Below are positions 1 to 7,204 of a stretch of DNA of 34,602 bases, piece by piece; positions within the stretch are counted from its first letter, which is position 1; each line of letters opens with the position of its first letter. Location: NCBI RefSeq assembly GCF_001552155.1, contig NZ_BCQQ01000077.1:1-34602 (forward strand), read 5' to 3'. Under the pieces are notes generated by a model. The model saw nothing but the letters and a program-made list of their open reading frames with translations, made no database searches and was not told the DNA's origin. A program made the position numbers and the translations under genes. This DNA comes from Actinomadura formosensis NBRC 14204. Lineage in GTDB: Bacteria > Actinomycetota > Actinomycetes > Streptosporangiales > Streptosporangiaceae.

Positions 1-144
1 GTCGCGGGGCGTCGCGTCCGTGAGGGCTTTTCGTTGCGGCCGCGGTGGCCCGCCGACGGCGACGAAACCTGCCGGTCTTGGCTGACGGCAACCGCACTTC
101 CCGGAAGCCAAAGGCCCTCCGAGGGGAAGGGGTGCGCTCCTGGA

Positions 145-186
145 GGCCCGTCCGGGCGGGGCCGTACGGCCCCGCCCGGACGGGCC
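145..186. terminator. 42-bp perfect palindrome, probable bidirectional terminator
   Basis: Two 21-nt arms run directly into each other (arm begins GGCCCGTCCGGGCGGGGCC, centre GTAC). As RNA this gives a very stable GC hairpin. It lies 38 bp beyond the stop codon of the minus-strand small gene at 224-391, which suits a terminator. There is no T-tract on either side; many actinobacterial terminators lack one. A protein-binding palindrome is the alternative. Bases 1-144 show no convincing gene. Confidence 0.6.
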
Positions 187-223
187 GATCGTGACTCGCC
201 GAACCCGAAAGGGAGTGCTCCTG

Positions 224-391
224 TTACTTCTTCCGGAACACCCCCCACAAGGCAAGGGCGATCACAGTGTTTTCCGACGTGGGTTTCAGGATGTCGAAGC
301 CCGGAACCCACCAGATGCGAACAGCCAAAACTATGCCGTACATGATTAGCAAAGTGGCCAATTGGCATTTGATTTTTTTGTCCAAACTCAT
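224..391 (-). CDS. small membrane protein, 55 aa
   Basis: The protein begins MSLDKKIKCQLATLLIMYG and has a hydrophobic segment at about residues 11-29, a short amphipathic linker (WWVPGFDILKP) and a second hydrophobic stretch at about 43-51, ending in RKK. It looks like a one- or two-span inner-membrane micropeptide. The start is fixed by a GAGGAG Shine-Dalgarno six bases before the ATG. The gene is markedly more AT-rich than its neighbours, and the DNA upstream (about 420-520) is also AT-rich, suggesting a promoter or foreign origin. A 42-bp palindrome follows the stop. I do not recognise the family. It resembles in size and topology the other small membrane proteins in this window (2,179; 27,498). 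That it is really expressed is inferred from the ribosome site, the terminator and the sensible hydropathy. Confidence 0.55.
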   Translation of the reverse strand: MSLDKKIKCQLATLLIMYGIVLAVRIWWVPGFDILKPTSENTVIALALWGVFRKK

Positions 392-625
392 GTGAGTCTC
401 CTCATGGTCGGGGGGCTGGCATGACTATTTAGAATGAATTTATATTTTCGCGTTCCATGGCATAGCCCCTGATGGAAGCCCTGCTTGGGCCCGAGACAAG
501 TATAAGTGACGAGAGCGGGAAAATGGTATTCCAAGCTCTGGGGAGGGCGAGTGTGGCCGGTGGCCCGCGGAATGGCACCCAGGAGGTCAGCAGTCGTGGT
601 TTTGGACATAACTCGTGCGGACGTT

Positions 626-704
626 GACGAGCATCGGAACGAAAATCCGCGCTAAGGGGGTCCGGCGGGTCGGGTTAGCGCGGAAACTCGTTCCGATGCT
701 CGTC
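626..704. repeat. 79-bp long inverted repeat
   Basis: The left arm 626-642 (GACGAGCATCGGAACGA) pairs perfectly with 688-704, and 647-655 (CCGCGCTAA) with 675-683. The arms are separated by 4-nt internal bubbles, with a 19-nt loop at 656-674. Thirty-base arms of this regularity are unusual for a simple terminator. They could be a miniature palindromic element or the footprint of a mobile element. The nearby IS110 and integrase remnants favour a mobile origin, but that is inference. Confidence 0.65.
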
Positions 705-792
705 CACCCCCTCCTCATGCGCGAGCCGGTGGCCGGGGGCGAACTGCCGCGCCGCGTCGAGGCCCGCGCGACCGCCGACGCCGACTGACGAG

Positions 793-830
793 CCCCGGCC
801 GTCCGGGGAGAGGTACGACGGTCGTACCTC
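793..830. promoter_or_regulatory. two adjacent palindromes, operator-like
   Basis: CCCCGG (793-798) pairs with CCGGGG (803-808). Immediately after, GAGGTACGAC (810-819) pairs with GTCGTACCTC (821-830) around a single central base. The second has the size and symmetry of a dimeric repressor operator. No gene with a clear start lies next to it, so the target is unknown. Confidence 0.35.
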
Positions 831-927
831 GACGGCAATGAGGGCCAGGACCACGAGGACGCACACAGCAAGCGCAGGTCAGGGCCATGGAAGCGCGCCG
901 GATGAGACCTCCGATGGTGCTAAGCGG

Positions 928-1185
928 TCAAGCCGCTGCGGTGACGGGCGGGGCGAAAGCCTTGGTCGGGTCGTAGAGCTGCCTGGTCTGCAGGCAGTGG
1001 TGGAGCTGTCCGAGCATCCGGTTGAACAGGTTGCGCAGTGCGGCGGCGTGCCGGTCGCCGTGGTCGCGTCGCTGCTGGTAGTGGCTGCGCGGGGGTCCGG
1101 CTTTGGCGGCCGCGCAGAACGCCCATCTGAAGCCGGTGGTCGCCAGGCGGTTGTTCTTGATCGAGCGCCGGGTGATGGACACGCT
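928..1185 (-). pseudogene. IS110-type transposase, C-terminal remnant
   Basis: In the minus-strand frame ending at 928 the peptide reads KNNRLATTGFRWAF, then a stretch ending ALRNLFNRMLGQLHHC and LYDPTKAFA. This matches the pattern of the C-terminal end of IS110-family transposases, where NNRLAD, LANRLVGILHGCL and YDEAxAW occur in the same order. The N-terminal DEDD domain and most of the central serine region are absent, so this is a truncated, non-functional remnant. Upstream (higher coordinates) the frame runs into the integrase remnant on the same strand. Family assignment rests on motif recall only. Confidence 0.55.
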
Positions 1186-1258
1186 TCGCCCCGAGGCGCG
1201 GGTGACCGGCCTCCGAGGAGGATCGGACCGGATTTTGGCGGTAGGGCCGACGTGATCG

Positions 1259-1467
1259 TCAGCGCGTACGTCGTCGAGCGGCGGGGTCGTTTTCGGCGGT
1301 GATGCGGGCGGAGGTGTGTTCGCCGAGGCGGACGTAGGTGCCGAGGCTGGCCAGGTGCTGGTGGCGGGATTTGGCCTGGAGTTCGGGGGCGGTGCGTCCG
1401 GCTTGGGCGAGGTGCTGGAGCGCGGAGTGCCGCAGTTGGTGGAGTGTCCACCCGTTGCCATCTCCGG
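1259..1467 (-). pseudogene. tyrosine recombinase/integrase, C-terminal remnant
   Basis: The minus-strand peptide contains GWTLHQLRHSALQHLAQAG, the box II HxLR motif with the catalytic His and Arg, followed by AKSRHQHLASLGTYVRLG. In intact enzymes that is the region of the second conserved His and the nucleophile Tyr; a GTYVR tyrosine is present. Everything N-terminal is missing: the frame breaks abruptly at about 1467, where a ParB-like fragment begins on the opposite strand. This junction marks an old rearrangement. The piece is too short to act and is called a pseudogene. Confidence 0.6.
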
Positions 1468-1611
1468 AGCACCGTGCGCCGTGCGGTGACCCGGCCGGCG
1501 TTCCGCGCCGCCGCACGAGCCTGGCCGGACGAAGCCCGCGCCGTGGTGGCCAAGCTGCGCGCGCTCCTGGACGAAGTCGAGGCCGCCGCCACCGATCCCG
1601 CCGCCGGGTGA
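1468..1611 (+). pseudogene. ParB-like gene, 3' remnant
   Basis: Plus-strand codons from 1468 read STVRRAVTRPAFRAAA, then an acidic helical tail and a TGA at 1609-1611. The same motif (RTVVRRAVTRPAFRAAA) ends the ParB-like protein at 31312-31812, so this is the 3' end of a paralogue whose 5' part was lost at the junction with the integrase remnant. As at 31812, the stop is followed at once by the structured repeat element. The gene tail and the non-coding element were therefore duplicated together. Confidence 0.6.
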
Positions 1612-1626
1612 GGCAAAGCAGGGCGG

Positions 1627-1936
1627 GTTAGGAAACTCACTGGCCGCCGGGTGGGACCTCACTCGCGGGCTGAGCTGCGCGGAGTGAGGCGAGTGAGGTG
1701 TCCTCGGCCGGTGAGGTGCGGGCGGCGGCCGGTGAGGTGCGGGCGGCGGCCGGGGCGTGCGGGCGGCGGAGGCGAGGGCCCGGCCGCCTCACTAACTCCG
1801 GCTGCCCGGGGATGTCCCGGTTCAGGGTGTGTGCGGGCATCCCGAGATGGCGACGGGCCGCGCATCGCCTCCGGCGCGGGGACCGGTCGCCGGCGCGGCC
1901 CGTGTCTCGGCCCTGGATCGTCGCGGCGGCCGCCGC
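1627..1936 (+). repeat. structured non-coding repeat, copy 1
   Basis: This copy shares its 5' block with copies at 26726 and 31829: GTTAGGAAACTCAC, then a stem CCTCACTC (1657-1664) with GAGTGAGG (1682-1689), more TGAGG boxes, and CCTCACTAACTCC. It carries two tandem units of about 21 bp (GGTGAGGTGCGGGCGGCGGCC) from about 1710. The 3' block (about 1821-1936) is nearly identical to 27132-27247 and holds a dyad CGGGCCGCGC (1854-1863) with GCGCGGCCCG (1893-1902). No coding frame is conserved among the copies, so conservation appears structural. Confidence 0.7.
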
Positions 1937-1955
1937 CCCTAGAAGACGTAGGGAT

Positions 1956-1976
1956 CCGGGTTGCCAGGCAACCCGG
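1956..1976. terminator. perfect 10-bp-arm hairpin
   Basis: CCGGGTTGCC and GGCAACCCGG flank a single A. It lies at the end of repeat copy 1 and about 200 bp before the 2179 gene. It may terminate transcription entering from the left. Bases 1977-2178 contain an AT-richer stretch (about 2055-2115) suited to a promoter for the sigma-factor operon, without a clear consensus. Confidence 0.4.
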
Positions 1977-2178
1977 GACCCGAAACCTCGCAGGTCACGG
2001 GGGTGAGGCGGCTGGCCCGGAGAGATGACCACCGGGCCGCTGCGGGTCGACGTGCCGAGAAAGTATGGCGGATATTTACCGATCATGGGTGTTATGCGCC
2101 CCTTCTCAATAACCGCATGAGACTCGGTGTCTGCGGCACCGACCGCGCCGGGTCCGGCAGGGAAGAGGAGGACTGGCA

Positions 2179-2355
2179 TTGACACAGACATGGCTGAATC
2201 TGCTGATCGCCGTGCTTGGGGTGGTGTCGGCCGTGCTGACCGCGTGGACGGCGTATGCGCGGCGGGCCGGGCGCGGTGGCAACGGTGACAGGGGCCTCGG
2301 CACGGACAGGGCGGTTCGAAATGGCATGTGGGAAGTCGACGATGAGCGAACGTGA
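2179..2355 (+). CDS. small membrane protein upstream of sigma factor, 58 aa
   Basis: A TTG start is preceded by GAGGAG eight bases upstream, a strong ribosome site. The peptide (MTQTWLNLLIAVLGVVSAV) has one hydrophobic segment at about residues 5-24, then an Arg/Gly-rich, probably cytoplasmic tail of about 30 residues. Its 3' end overlaps the sigma-factor start by 14 bases, implying translational coupling. It is not recognisable as a known anti-sigma factor: it lacks a ZAS-type HxxxCxxC. A membrane micropeptide encoded directly before an ECF-type sigma gene could still tether or sense for it; this is inference. No ATG fits, so the gene would be missed by callers ignoring TTG. Confidence 0.5.
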   Translation: MTQTWLNLLIAVLGVVSAVLTAWTAYARRAGRGGNGDRGLGTDRAVRNGMWEVDDERT

Positions 2356-2980
2356 TCATGATCGCGAGCGCACCGCCAAGCCGGGGGCCCATCTTGGGCC
2401 ACTCACCGGCGCAGCCACCCACGAATGCGACACAGTGGCGCCGATGCGCGCGCAGTTGCTGGAGCTACACGACGCCCACCATGCCCGGGTGGTGGCGTTC
2501 TTGCTGAGTAATGGTGCCTCCTTACACGACGCGCAGGACGCCGCCCAGGAGGCCTTCATGCAGGCGTGGCGGGCTGCCAACCAGCCCGGCGCGTGGGCCC
2601 AGATCAAAAATCCAGCCGCATGGATCTATGGTGTCGCGCTACGTCGTTACCGCTATCCCTCCCCAGCCTTGGGCAGGCCGCCGATCGTGCCGGTGCCGCC
2701 CGACCAGCTGCCCACCGATACACGAACGGCATCCCCCGACCCTGCCGACCTGGTTGCCGCGACTCACGACACGCTGACCGCGCTGGCCGCGCTCGATGAC
2801 GATACCCGCGCCGTGATCGCCTTCCAGATGAGCGGATTCTCCGCCGTCGAGACCGCCGCCGCGCTGGACATCGACGACCAGCGCGTTCGCAATCTCCGCA
2901 AGAAAGCCCGCTCCCAGTTGAGGGTCTGGTTGGCCTCAACCTCGGAAGGAGGATCAGAAGATGACCGCCCCCGACCCTGA
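2342..2980 (+). CDS. ECF-type RNA polymerase sigma-70 family factor
   Basis: The 212-residue protein has a region-2 signature at about residues 45-100 (DAQDAAQEAFMQAWRA, then IKNPAAWIYGVALRRY). A linker follows, then region 4 at about 145-195 (LAALDDDTRAVIAFQMSGFS..ETAAALDID..VRNLRKKARSQLR), the helix-turn-helix reading the -35 element. It should redirect RNA polymerase to a small regulon. The ATG at 2342 is chosen because it overlaps the upstream micropeptide gene; an in-frame start at MRAQLLELH is possible. The stop lies 20 bases inside the next gene (2961), so the three genes are one transcriptional unit. No cognate anti-sigma factor is obvious. The C-terminus is acidic and Pro/Arg-rich. 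Confidence 0.8.
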   Translation: MSERDHDRERTAKPGAHLGPLTGAATHECDTVAPMRAQLLELHDAHHARVVAFLLSNGASLHDAQDAAQEAFMQAWRAANQPGAWAQIKNPAAWIYGVALRRYRYPSPALGRPPIVPVPPDQLPTDTRTASPDPADLVAATHDTLTALAALDDDTRAVIAFQMSGFSAVETAAALDIDDQRVRNLRKKARSQLRVWLASTSEGGSEDDRPRP

Positions 2981-3845
2981 GGACCATCACCGGGCAACCG
3001 GCTCGACGCCTCGCCCACTGACCGACAGCGAACTGGACGCGCGCCTCGGCATCGCCCACGAGGACCTCGTCGCGCATGCCAGCCGCCACGCCGACCCCCT
3101 CGCCACCCTGCTGGCCCTGCTGACCGTCGAGCATCCCGCCGCGGTCGGCACCCACCCGCTGGCGCCGGCCCAGATCATCACCGGCCGGATCCACGTCTAC
3201 GAAATTATCCGCGCCTTGCAGGGCGACTTCTCCTCTACGGAGGCGGGCACCGGCGGCCACGCTCGCTCGTTGGAGCTCGCTCGCGCTCACACCTTGGAGC
3301 TGGTCCGCCTCCTCAGCCAGGCCCTGCCGTTCGCGCACGCTGTTGCGCACACCCTCGACCTCGCCGTCGACCTCGCCCAGGCGCTTGACCGGGGACTCCC
3401 CCTCAACGCCGACCCCGCCAGCGACCTAGCCGCAGCGCTTGTCAACGCCCGCTCCCTGGATCCGCACTACGCCCTCGCGATCACGCGTGAACGCTCCACC
3501 ATCCTGGCCCTGATCAGCGCGCTATCCCGAGATCTCCCCGCCGCCCCCAACGCTGACCATGACCACCAGAGTGCCCTTGACCATGCCTTCGAACTCACCG
3601 ACGCGCTGGCCCGTCTGCTTGCCCAGGCGCTCGACCTGGCGCCCATCGACGCCTCAGGTGCGGACCTGTCGGCCTTGGACGTGCCCGACGCCATCGTGCT
3701 CGCTGACGTTGTCTGGGATGACCACACCACCTGGCCAACGCCCTGGCACACCTACGCATGCGACCACTCCATCCCGCTGGAGGACCACCGCTACCAAATT
3801 CGTACCGGCACCTTGCCTCACCTCACCGCACCGGCCACCCCGTGA
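2961..3845 (+). CDS. unrecognised Ala/Leu/His-rich helical protein
   Basis: The 294-residue protein starts 20 bases before the sigma-factor stop, with an excellent GGAAGGAGG ribosome site. The centre (about residues 95-235) is a run of Ala-Leu-rich helical segments with recurring LDLA/ALD phrases (AHTLELVRLLSQAL, TLDLAVDLAQALD, ELTDALARLLAQALDLAP), resembling a helical repeat bundle. The C-terminus contains WDDHTTWPTPWHTYACDH and is rich in His, Trp and Asp, so metal binding is imaginable. I recognise no family. No signal peptide or membrane span is seen. Coupling to the sigma gene suggests it modulates that factor or is its effector; this is inference from position only. Confidence 0.6.
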   Translation: MTAPDPEDHHRATGSTPRPLTDSELDARLGIAHEDLVAHASRHADPLATLLALLTVEHPAAVGTHPLAPAQIITGRIHVYEIIRALQGDFSSTEAGTGGHARSLELARAHTLELVRLLSQALPFAHAVAHTLDLAVDLAQALDRGLPLNADPASDLAAALVNARSLDPHYALAITRERSTILALISALSRDLPAAPNADHDHQSALDHAFELTDALARLLAQALDLAPIDASGADLSALDVPDAIVLADVVWDDHTTWPTPWHTYACDHSIPLEDHRYQIRTGTLPHLTAPATP

Positions 3846-4096
3846 ACGCATCACAGCCGCCACTCGGGCGGCCCAGGGCGGGGGTATCCCATGGGTAGTT
3901 CCTGGGTTGGTGATCGATCGGCATGGCTCTACGCCAGGCGCTGAGCGGAAAGAACGGGATTGGACCGGCGCCGAGGCGCGCGCTGAGTGTCCACTAACGA
4001 TGGTTTCCGACAGCCGCCGATCTTGAGGGCACGCCCCGCCTAGAAATCACCACAAAACGGACTTGATCATGTCGTAAAACGTGTCAAGGAGCTGCG

Positions 4097-4756
4097 GTGT
4101 TCAACAACGAAGTGTCGGACCCATTCTCTACGGTCGGGATCATGGACTCCTCCCCTGTCACCGCCGTGTCCGGCGCGCTCATTGGCTACGCCCGGGTCTC
4201 GACTCGTGACCAGCACCTGGACCGGCACCTGGCCGCGCTGAAGACGGCGGGCTGCGCGCGGATCTTCGCGGAGAAGGGGTCCGGCAAGGACGTCAGCGGC
4301 CGTCCCGAACTGCAGGTGTGCCTGGACTACCTGCGTGCCGGGGACACGCTGGTGGTCCCGTCGCTGGACCGGCTCGCCCGCAGCCTCAAGGACCTGATCG
4401 AGATCGTCGGCGAGCTGAACGGCCGCGGCGTGAAGTTCCAGTCCCTGGCCGAGGCGATCGACACCAGCACCCCGGCGGGCGAGTTCCAGATGCATGTGTT
4501 CGCCGCGCTGGCCGAGTTCGTCCGCAAGCTGATCGTGGCGGGCACCCGCGACGGCCTGGAGGCCGCGCGGGCCCGCGGGCAGCGCCTCGGGCGGCCGCCG
4601 GCGATGGACGCCGATCAGATCCGGCGGGCACGCGCGCTGCTGGAGCGGCCGGAGGAGAGCGTGTCCTCGATCGCGCGGCTGCTGGGGGTCTCGCGCGCCA
4701 CGCTCTACAAATACGTTCCCGAAGCCGCGGGCCGACCGCGCGCCATCGACGCATGA
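4097..4756 (+). CDS. serine recombinase (resolvase/invertase type)
   Basis: The 219-residue protein carries the resolvase core. YARVSTRDQ at about residues 30-38 contains the nucleophilic serine, followed by DRLARSLKDL and the long E-helix around EFVRKLIVAGTRDGL. A short C-terminal domain (about 165-205: VSSIARLLGVSRATLYKYVP) is the helix-turn-helix. It catalyses site-specific strand exchange through a 5' phosphoserine. The canonical ERT triad at the start of the E-helix reads AGT, a variant I believe is common in actinobacterial members. The start is a GTG five bases after AAGGAG. The preceding 250 bases (3846-4096) hold no gene. An imperfect dyad there (about 4066-4092, CTTGA...TCAAG) could be a recombination subsite. 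It may resolve multimers or be a transposon leftover. Confidence 0.85.
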   Translation: MFNNEVSDPFSTVGIMDSSPVTAVSGALIGYARVSTRDQHLDRHLAALKTAGCARIFAEKGSGKDVSGRPELQVCLDYLRAGDTLVVPSLDRLARSLKDLIEIVGELNGRGVKFQSLAEAIDTSTPAGEFQMHVFAALAEFVRKLIVAGTRDGLEAARARGQRLGRPPAMDADQIRRARALLERPEESVSSIARLLGVSRATLYKYVPEAAGRPRAIDA

Positions 4757-4814
4757 CACGCGGTTCGCTGCCCCGCCGCCGCCGAGATCGTGCTCGGCTT
4801 CTGGAACTTGACGA

Positions 4815-6713
4815 TCAGCGGGGAAGAGGGAGGGTGACAGGTTGTGGTGGGAGTTGGCGGTCGATGCGGTCGCCGGTGTTGGGGTCGATGCTGAAGTAGC
4901 CGCTGGCTCCGTTGATTCCCGCGTCCTTGAGTAGGCCGAGTTGGTTGCAGACGCCGAACAAGTTGGGCAGGGCGTGTGGGGTGGTGGCGTTCTCGATGGC
5001 TTTGCGGATGGCGGTGGTTGCGGTCAGGACGGCGTCGTGGGCGGTGATGGCCCATCCGGTGTCCAGGTCGGAGCGGGGGAAGGGGGCTTTGGTGTAGGCG
5101 GTTTCGAAGTCTTCGTAGAGGTTCTGGCTGGGGTGGGCTTTCAGCTGGGTGGGATCGGCCAGCGGGGTGTAGAGCACTTTGATGGGGGCGGCGGGGTCGC
5201 CGAGGACGGGGGGATGTCCGCTGTACAGGTCGGGGCTGGCGGAGCGTTGCAGTAGGGCGCCGTCGGACCCGGTGACGACGGTGATGGGGGTAGCGCGCTC
5301 GGGCCGGTTGTGCAGTGCGCGCAAGAAGTCCTTGAGGTTCTTGGCGCGTCCGCTGAAGTAGACCAGGTTGGTCTTGCCCAGTTGCTGGGCAGTGGTGTCC
5401 AGCGCTTGAGAGCCGCCGCGAGGGTCGTAGGGGTAGGGCTTGAGTCTCTGGTGCCTGTGGTGTTGCTCAAAGAATGCGGTGAGGGAACTGGCGTAGGAGT
5501 CGGCGGTGCCGGCGATGGTGTTGCTGACGCCGACCAGCGCCGCGGTGGCCGGTGCTGGTTTTAGCTGCTTGGCGATGGCGTTGAGCTGCTGGGTGTTGCT
5601 GATGGCCACCCGGGCCAGGCACATGCCCTTGCCGGGTTCGGCACCGTTGGCGATCTTGGTGAATCGGTCGGCGGTGATGATGTCGCCGACCATGGGGATG
5701 TCCCTTTTGGCCAGCCACTGGGTTGCCTTCTTGGTCTCGTCCTGGCTGAGGCCCAGCCCGGTGACCGCCAGCAGGTGATCGGGGCCATGGGGGTCTGCCA
5801 TCTTCTCCAGCGGTTGGACGGCGTCTTCCCAGTGGGCTTCGCCGGCGCCTTGGTTGGCCAGCACCAGCCGAATCTTGGGGCGTTTGTTGGGCTCGTCGTT
5901 GGCCTTCTTCTGGGCTATGTACGCGCCTTGGACCTCGGAGACCGTGCGGGGATCGGGGGGGAGATCGGGATCGGTGGTGGTCAGGGGCGCCATGAAAGCC
6001 ACGGTGGCGTAGCTGCCCGGTCCACCCTTGGTCGCGGCGTCGTTCTGCTTCCCGATGAGCTTCATCACCGGTTCCAGCTTGGATCCGAAGACGCCAAGGT
6101 CATCGGTGCCTTGGGGAACGGCGACCCCTACGCATTGCTGGCCCGTCCATCGCAGGGTCTTCTGGCCGCCGCACTGTCCGTCCGGCCAGAGCGCCATGGT
6201 GACCCCGGCGGCGGTGATCAGCGTGGCGGTGACCGCGATGGCCGCCGGTCGCGAGCGCCAGTTCGGCTTCTTCCACCTGATCAGTCCAGCCGATGGCTTG
6301 GATGGCGGCGGGCTGGAGGATGGTGTGCCCGACGCGCCGCTTCCAATCCCACCGGGCAGCGGATCGGTGGCTTCTGGCGGGACCTCTGCGTCAGAGACTA
6401 ATCCGGAAGTTGCGGGATGCTGGCCCTGTCTTACCTTGACGCGTTCCCATGCCTGGATCCACTCCAGGCGATCTTCCTCGGAGACTCCACAAGCTAGAAC
6501 AAAGGAGCTCAGGGTCTCCTTCCTGATCGCGCTGTTCCCGGTGACCATCCCGTTGGCCGTTGCTCTTGCTAGAACGGTGCCGGCCTTCTTGGACTTCGTC
6601 TCGATCTGGCTGTAGCTCAGTCCGGACCGATCGCGAAGTTCCCGCAGCTTATCGCGCAGATCATGGATGGTCTGCACTTTGTCGAGGTCTGGGACTTTCG
6701 GGGGAGGGAACAT
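4815..6713 (-). CDS. transmembrane HTH regulator fused to a periplasmic-binding-protein-like sensor
   Basis: The 632-residue protein has three parts. Residues about 15-90 are an XRE-like helix-turn-helix of the actinobacterial type (LRDKLRELRDRSGLSYSQIE, then TLSSFVLACGVSEEDRLEWI). After a Pro/Ser-rich linker, a single membrane span sits at about 155-178 (AAIAVTATLITAAGVTMAL). From about 190 to the end is an extracellular type I periplasmic-binding fold resembling branched-chain amino acid binding proteins (IRLVLANQGAGEAHW, TDSYASSLTAFFEQH, TGWAITAHDAVLTATTAIRKAI, GASGYFSIDPNTGDR). It lacks kinase or transporter parts. The likely role is a one-component receptor linking an external small ligand to DNA binding. 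No ribosome site precedes the ATG, so translation may be leaderless. It is divergent from the 46-residue gene at 6996. Fold assignment is by motif impression. Confidence 0.75.
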   Translation of the reverse strand: MFPPPKVPDLDKVQTIHDLRDKLRELRDRSGLSYSQIETKSKKAGTVLARATANGMVTGNSAIRKETLSSFVLACGVSEEDRLEWIQAWERVKVRQGQHPATSGLVSDAEVPPEATDPLPGGIGSGASGTPSSSPPPSKPSAGLIRWKKPNWRSRPAAIAVTATLITAAGVTMALWPDGQCGGQKTLRWTGQQCVGVAVPQGTDDLGVFGSKLEPVMKLIGKQNDAATKGGPGSYATVAFMAPLTTTDPDLPPDPRTVSEVQGAYIAQKKANDEPNKRPKIRLVLANQGAGEAHWEDAVQPLEKMADPHGPDHLLAVTGLGLSQDETKKATQWLAKRDIPMVGDIITADRFTKIANGAEPGKGMCLARVAISNTQQLNAIAKQLKPAPATAALVGVSNTIAGTADSYASSLTAFFEQHHRHQRLKPYPYDPRGGSQALDTTAQQLGKTNLVYFSGRAKNLKDFLRALHNRPERATPITVVTGSDGALLQRSASPDLYSGHPPVLGDPAAPIKVLYTPLADPTQLKAHPSQNLYEDFETAYTKAPFPRSDLDTGWAITAHDAVLTATTAIRKAIENATTPHALPNLFGVCNQLGLLKDAGINGASGYFSIDPNTGDRIDRQLPPQPVTLPLPR

Positions 6714-6948
6714 GGCGGCCGTCCGTCTGAGAGTGTCTGATTACATCCGAGAGCGTAGAGACCTCCAGCGCACGGCGCTGCCCAAGCCGCCGAGTTGGCC
6801 GACTCGGGTCCAGGGACAGCCGAGTTCCGCCGAGGCGCTCAGGGCGTGAACCTGGAGCGGATCCGGGTTTCACCGGAGACGTTCCGCCGGGTGGTCTGCC
6901 GATTGATTCAGGTGCTCTGATGATTGCGAGCCGAGCAGTTCGCCCGGT

Positions 6949-6974
6949 TCCGCGGCGCTTGGAAAAGCGCCGGA
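6949..6974 (+). other. hairpin just upstream of a ribosome site
   Basis: GGCGCTT (6954-6960) and AAGCGCC (6965-6971) close a GGAA tetraloop; outer TCC/GGA pairs extend the stem past a 2-nt bulge. It ends a few bases before the AAAGGA ribosome site of the 6996 gene. The rest of 6714-6948 separates two divergent genes and must carry both promoters, though none is clear. Confidence 0.45.
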
Positions 6975-6995
6975 TCAGAGAAAGGAATGGCCGCC

Positions 6996-7136
6996 ATGAC
7001 TGACCGGCTCCCTCGCGGACGTGAGGGTCACTCGGCCGAAGAGCGCTACTGGAGGACCCGGACCATGCTGGAGGGTGTCCGCTTCGCCCTGTCAATTCTC
7101 ACCCAGAACCTCTGGGAGGTTCTGCGGCGTCACTGA
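6996..7136 (+). CDS. RYW micro-protein A, 46 aa
   Basis: The peptide is short and basic with a core ERYWRTRTMLEGVRFALSIL followed by WEVLRRH. It aligns over that core with the 45-residue product at 30856 (ARYWKLRTVLELLKTGVWLA): the RYW, RT and LE positions are identical and a hydrophobic amphipathic helix follows. Finding two independently placed homologues with ribosome sites argues both are real. The start at 6996 is chosen because AAAGGA lies about nine bases upstream; an ATG at 6987 abuts the site too closely. The helix could sit along a membrane. Function is unknown. It is divergent from the receptor gene at 6713 and followed by a 14-bp-arm inverted repeat. Confidence 0.6.
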   Translation: MTDRLPRGREGHSAEERYWRTRTMLEGVRFALSILTQNLWEVLRRH

Positions 7137-7156
7137 CGCCTGAAACGACAGAGTGA

Positions 7157-7204
7157 CGGGTCTCCTGCCTCAATGACAACGAAATCGTGCAGGCAGGAGA
7201 CCCG
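7157..7204 (+). terminator. 14-bp perfect inverted repeat after RYW micro-protein A
   Basis: CGGGTCTCCTGCCT (7157-7170) pairs perfectly with 7191-7204 across a 20-nt loop. It begins 21 bp after the stop of the 6996 gene, so it should terminate or protect that transcript. The other RYW gene also has a long perfect inverted repeat immediately after its stop, with an unrelated sequence. Confidence 0.6.

Larger units (their letters stand above)
392..927. other. non-coding stretch with AT-rich leader and palindromes
   Basis: No open frame here has a ribosome site and believable composition. Bases 420-530 are AT-rich and probably hold the promoter of the 224-391 gene. Beyond 600 lie three separate inverted repeats (626-704, 793-808 and 810-830). 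A minus-strand frame ending at 675 reads as a short hydrophobic N-terminus followed by DEHRNEFPR and a stop inside the first repeat. It could be the tail of a decayed gene but lacks a ribosome site. Confidence 0.4.

Noticed and set aside
388..609. 73-codon minus-strand frame opposite the AT-rich leader
   Set aside because: No ribosome site, no recognisable composition, and it overlaps the start of the better-supported 224-391 gene.
4066..4092. Dyad CTTGA...TCAAG before the serine recombinase as a res site
   Set aside because: Only five bases at each end are complementary and there is no set of subsites; mentioned with the gene but not called.
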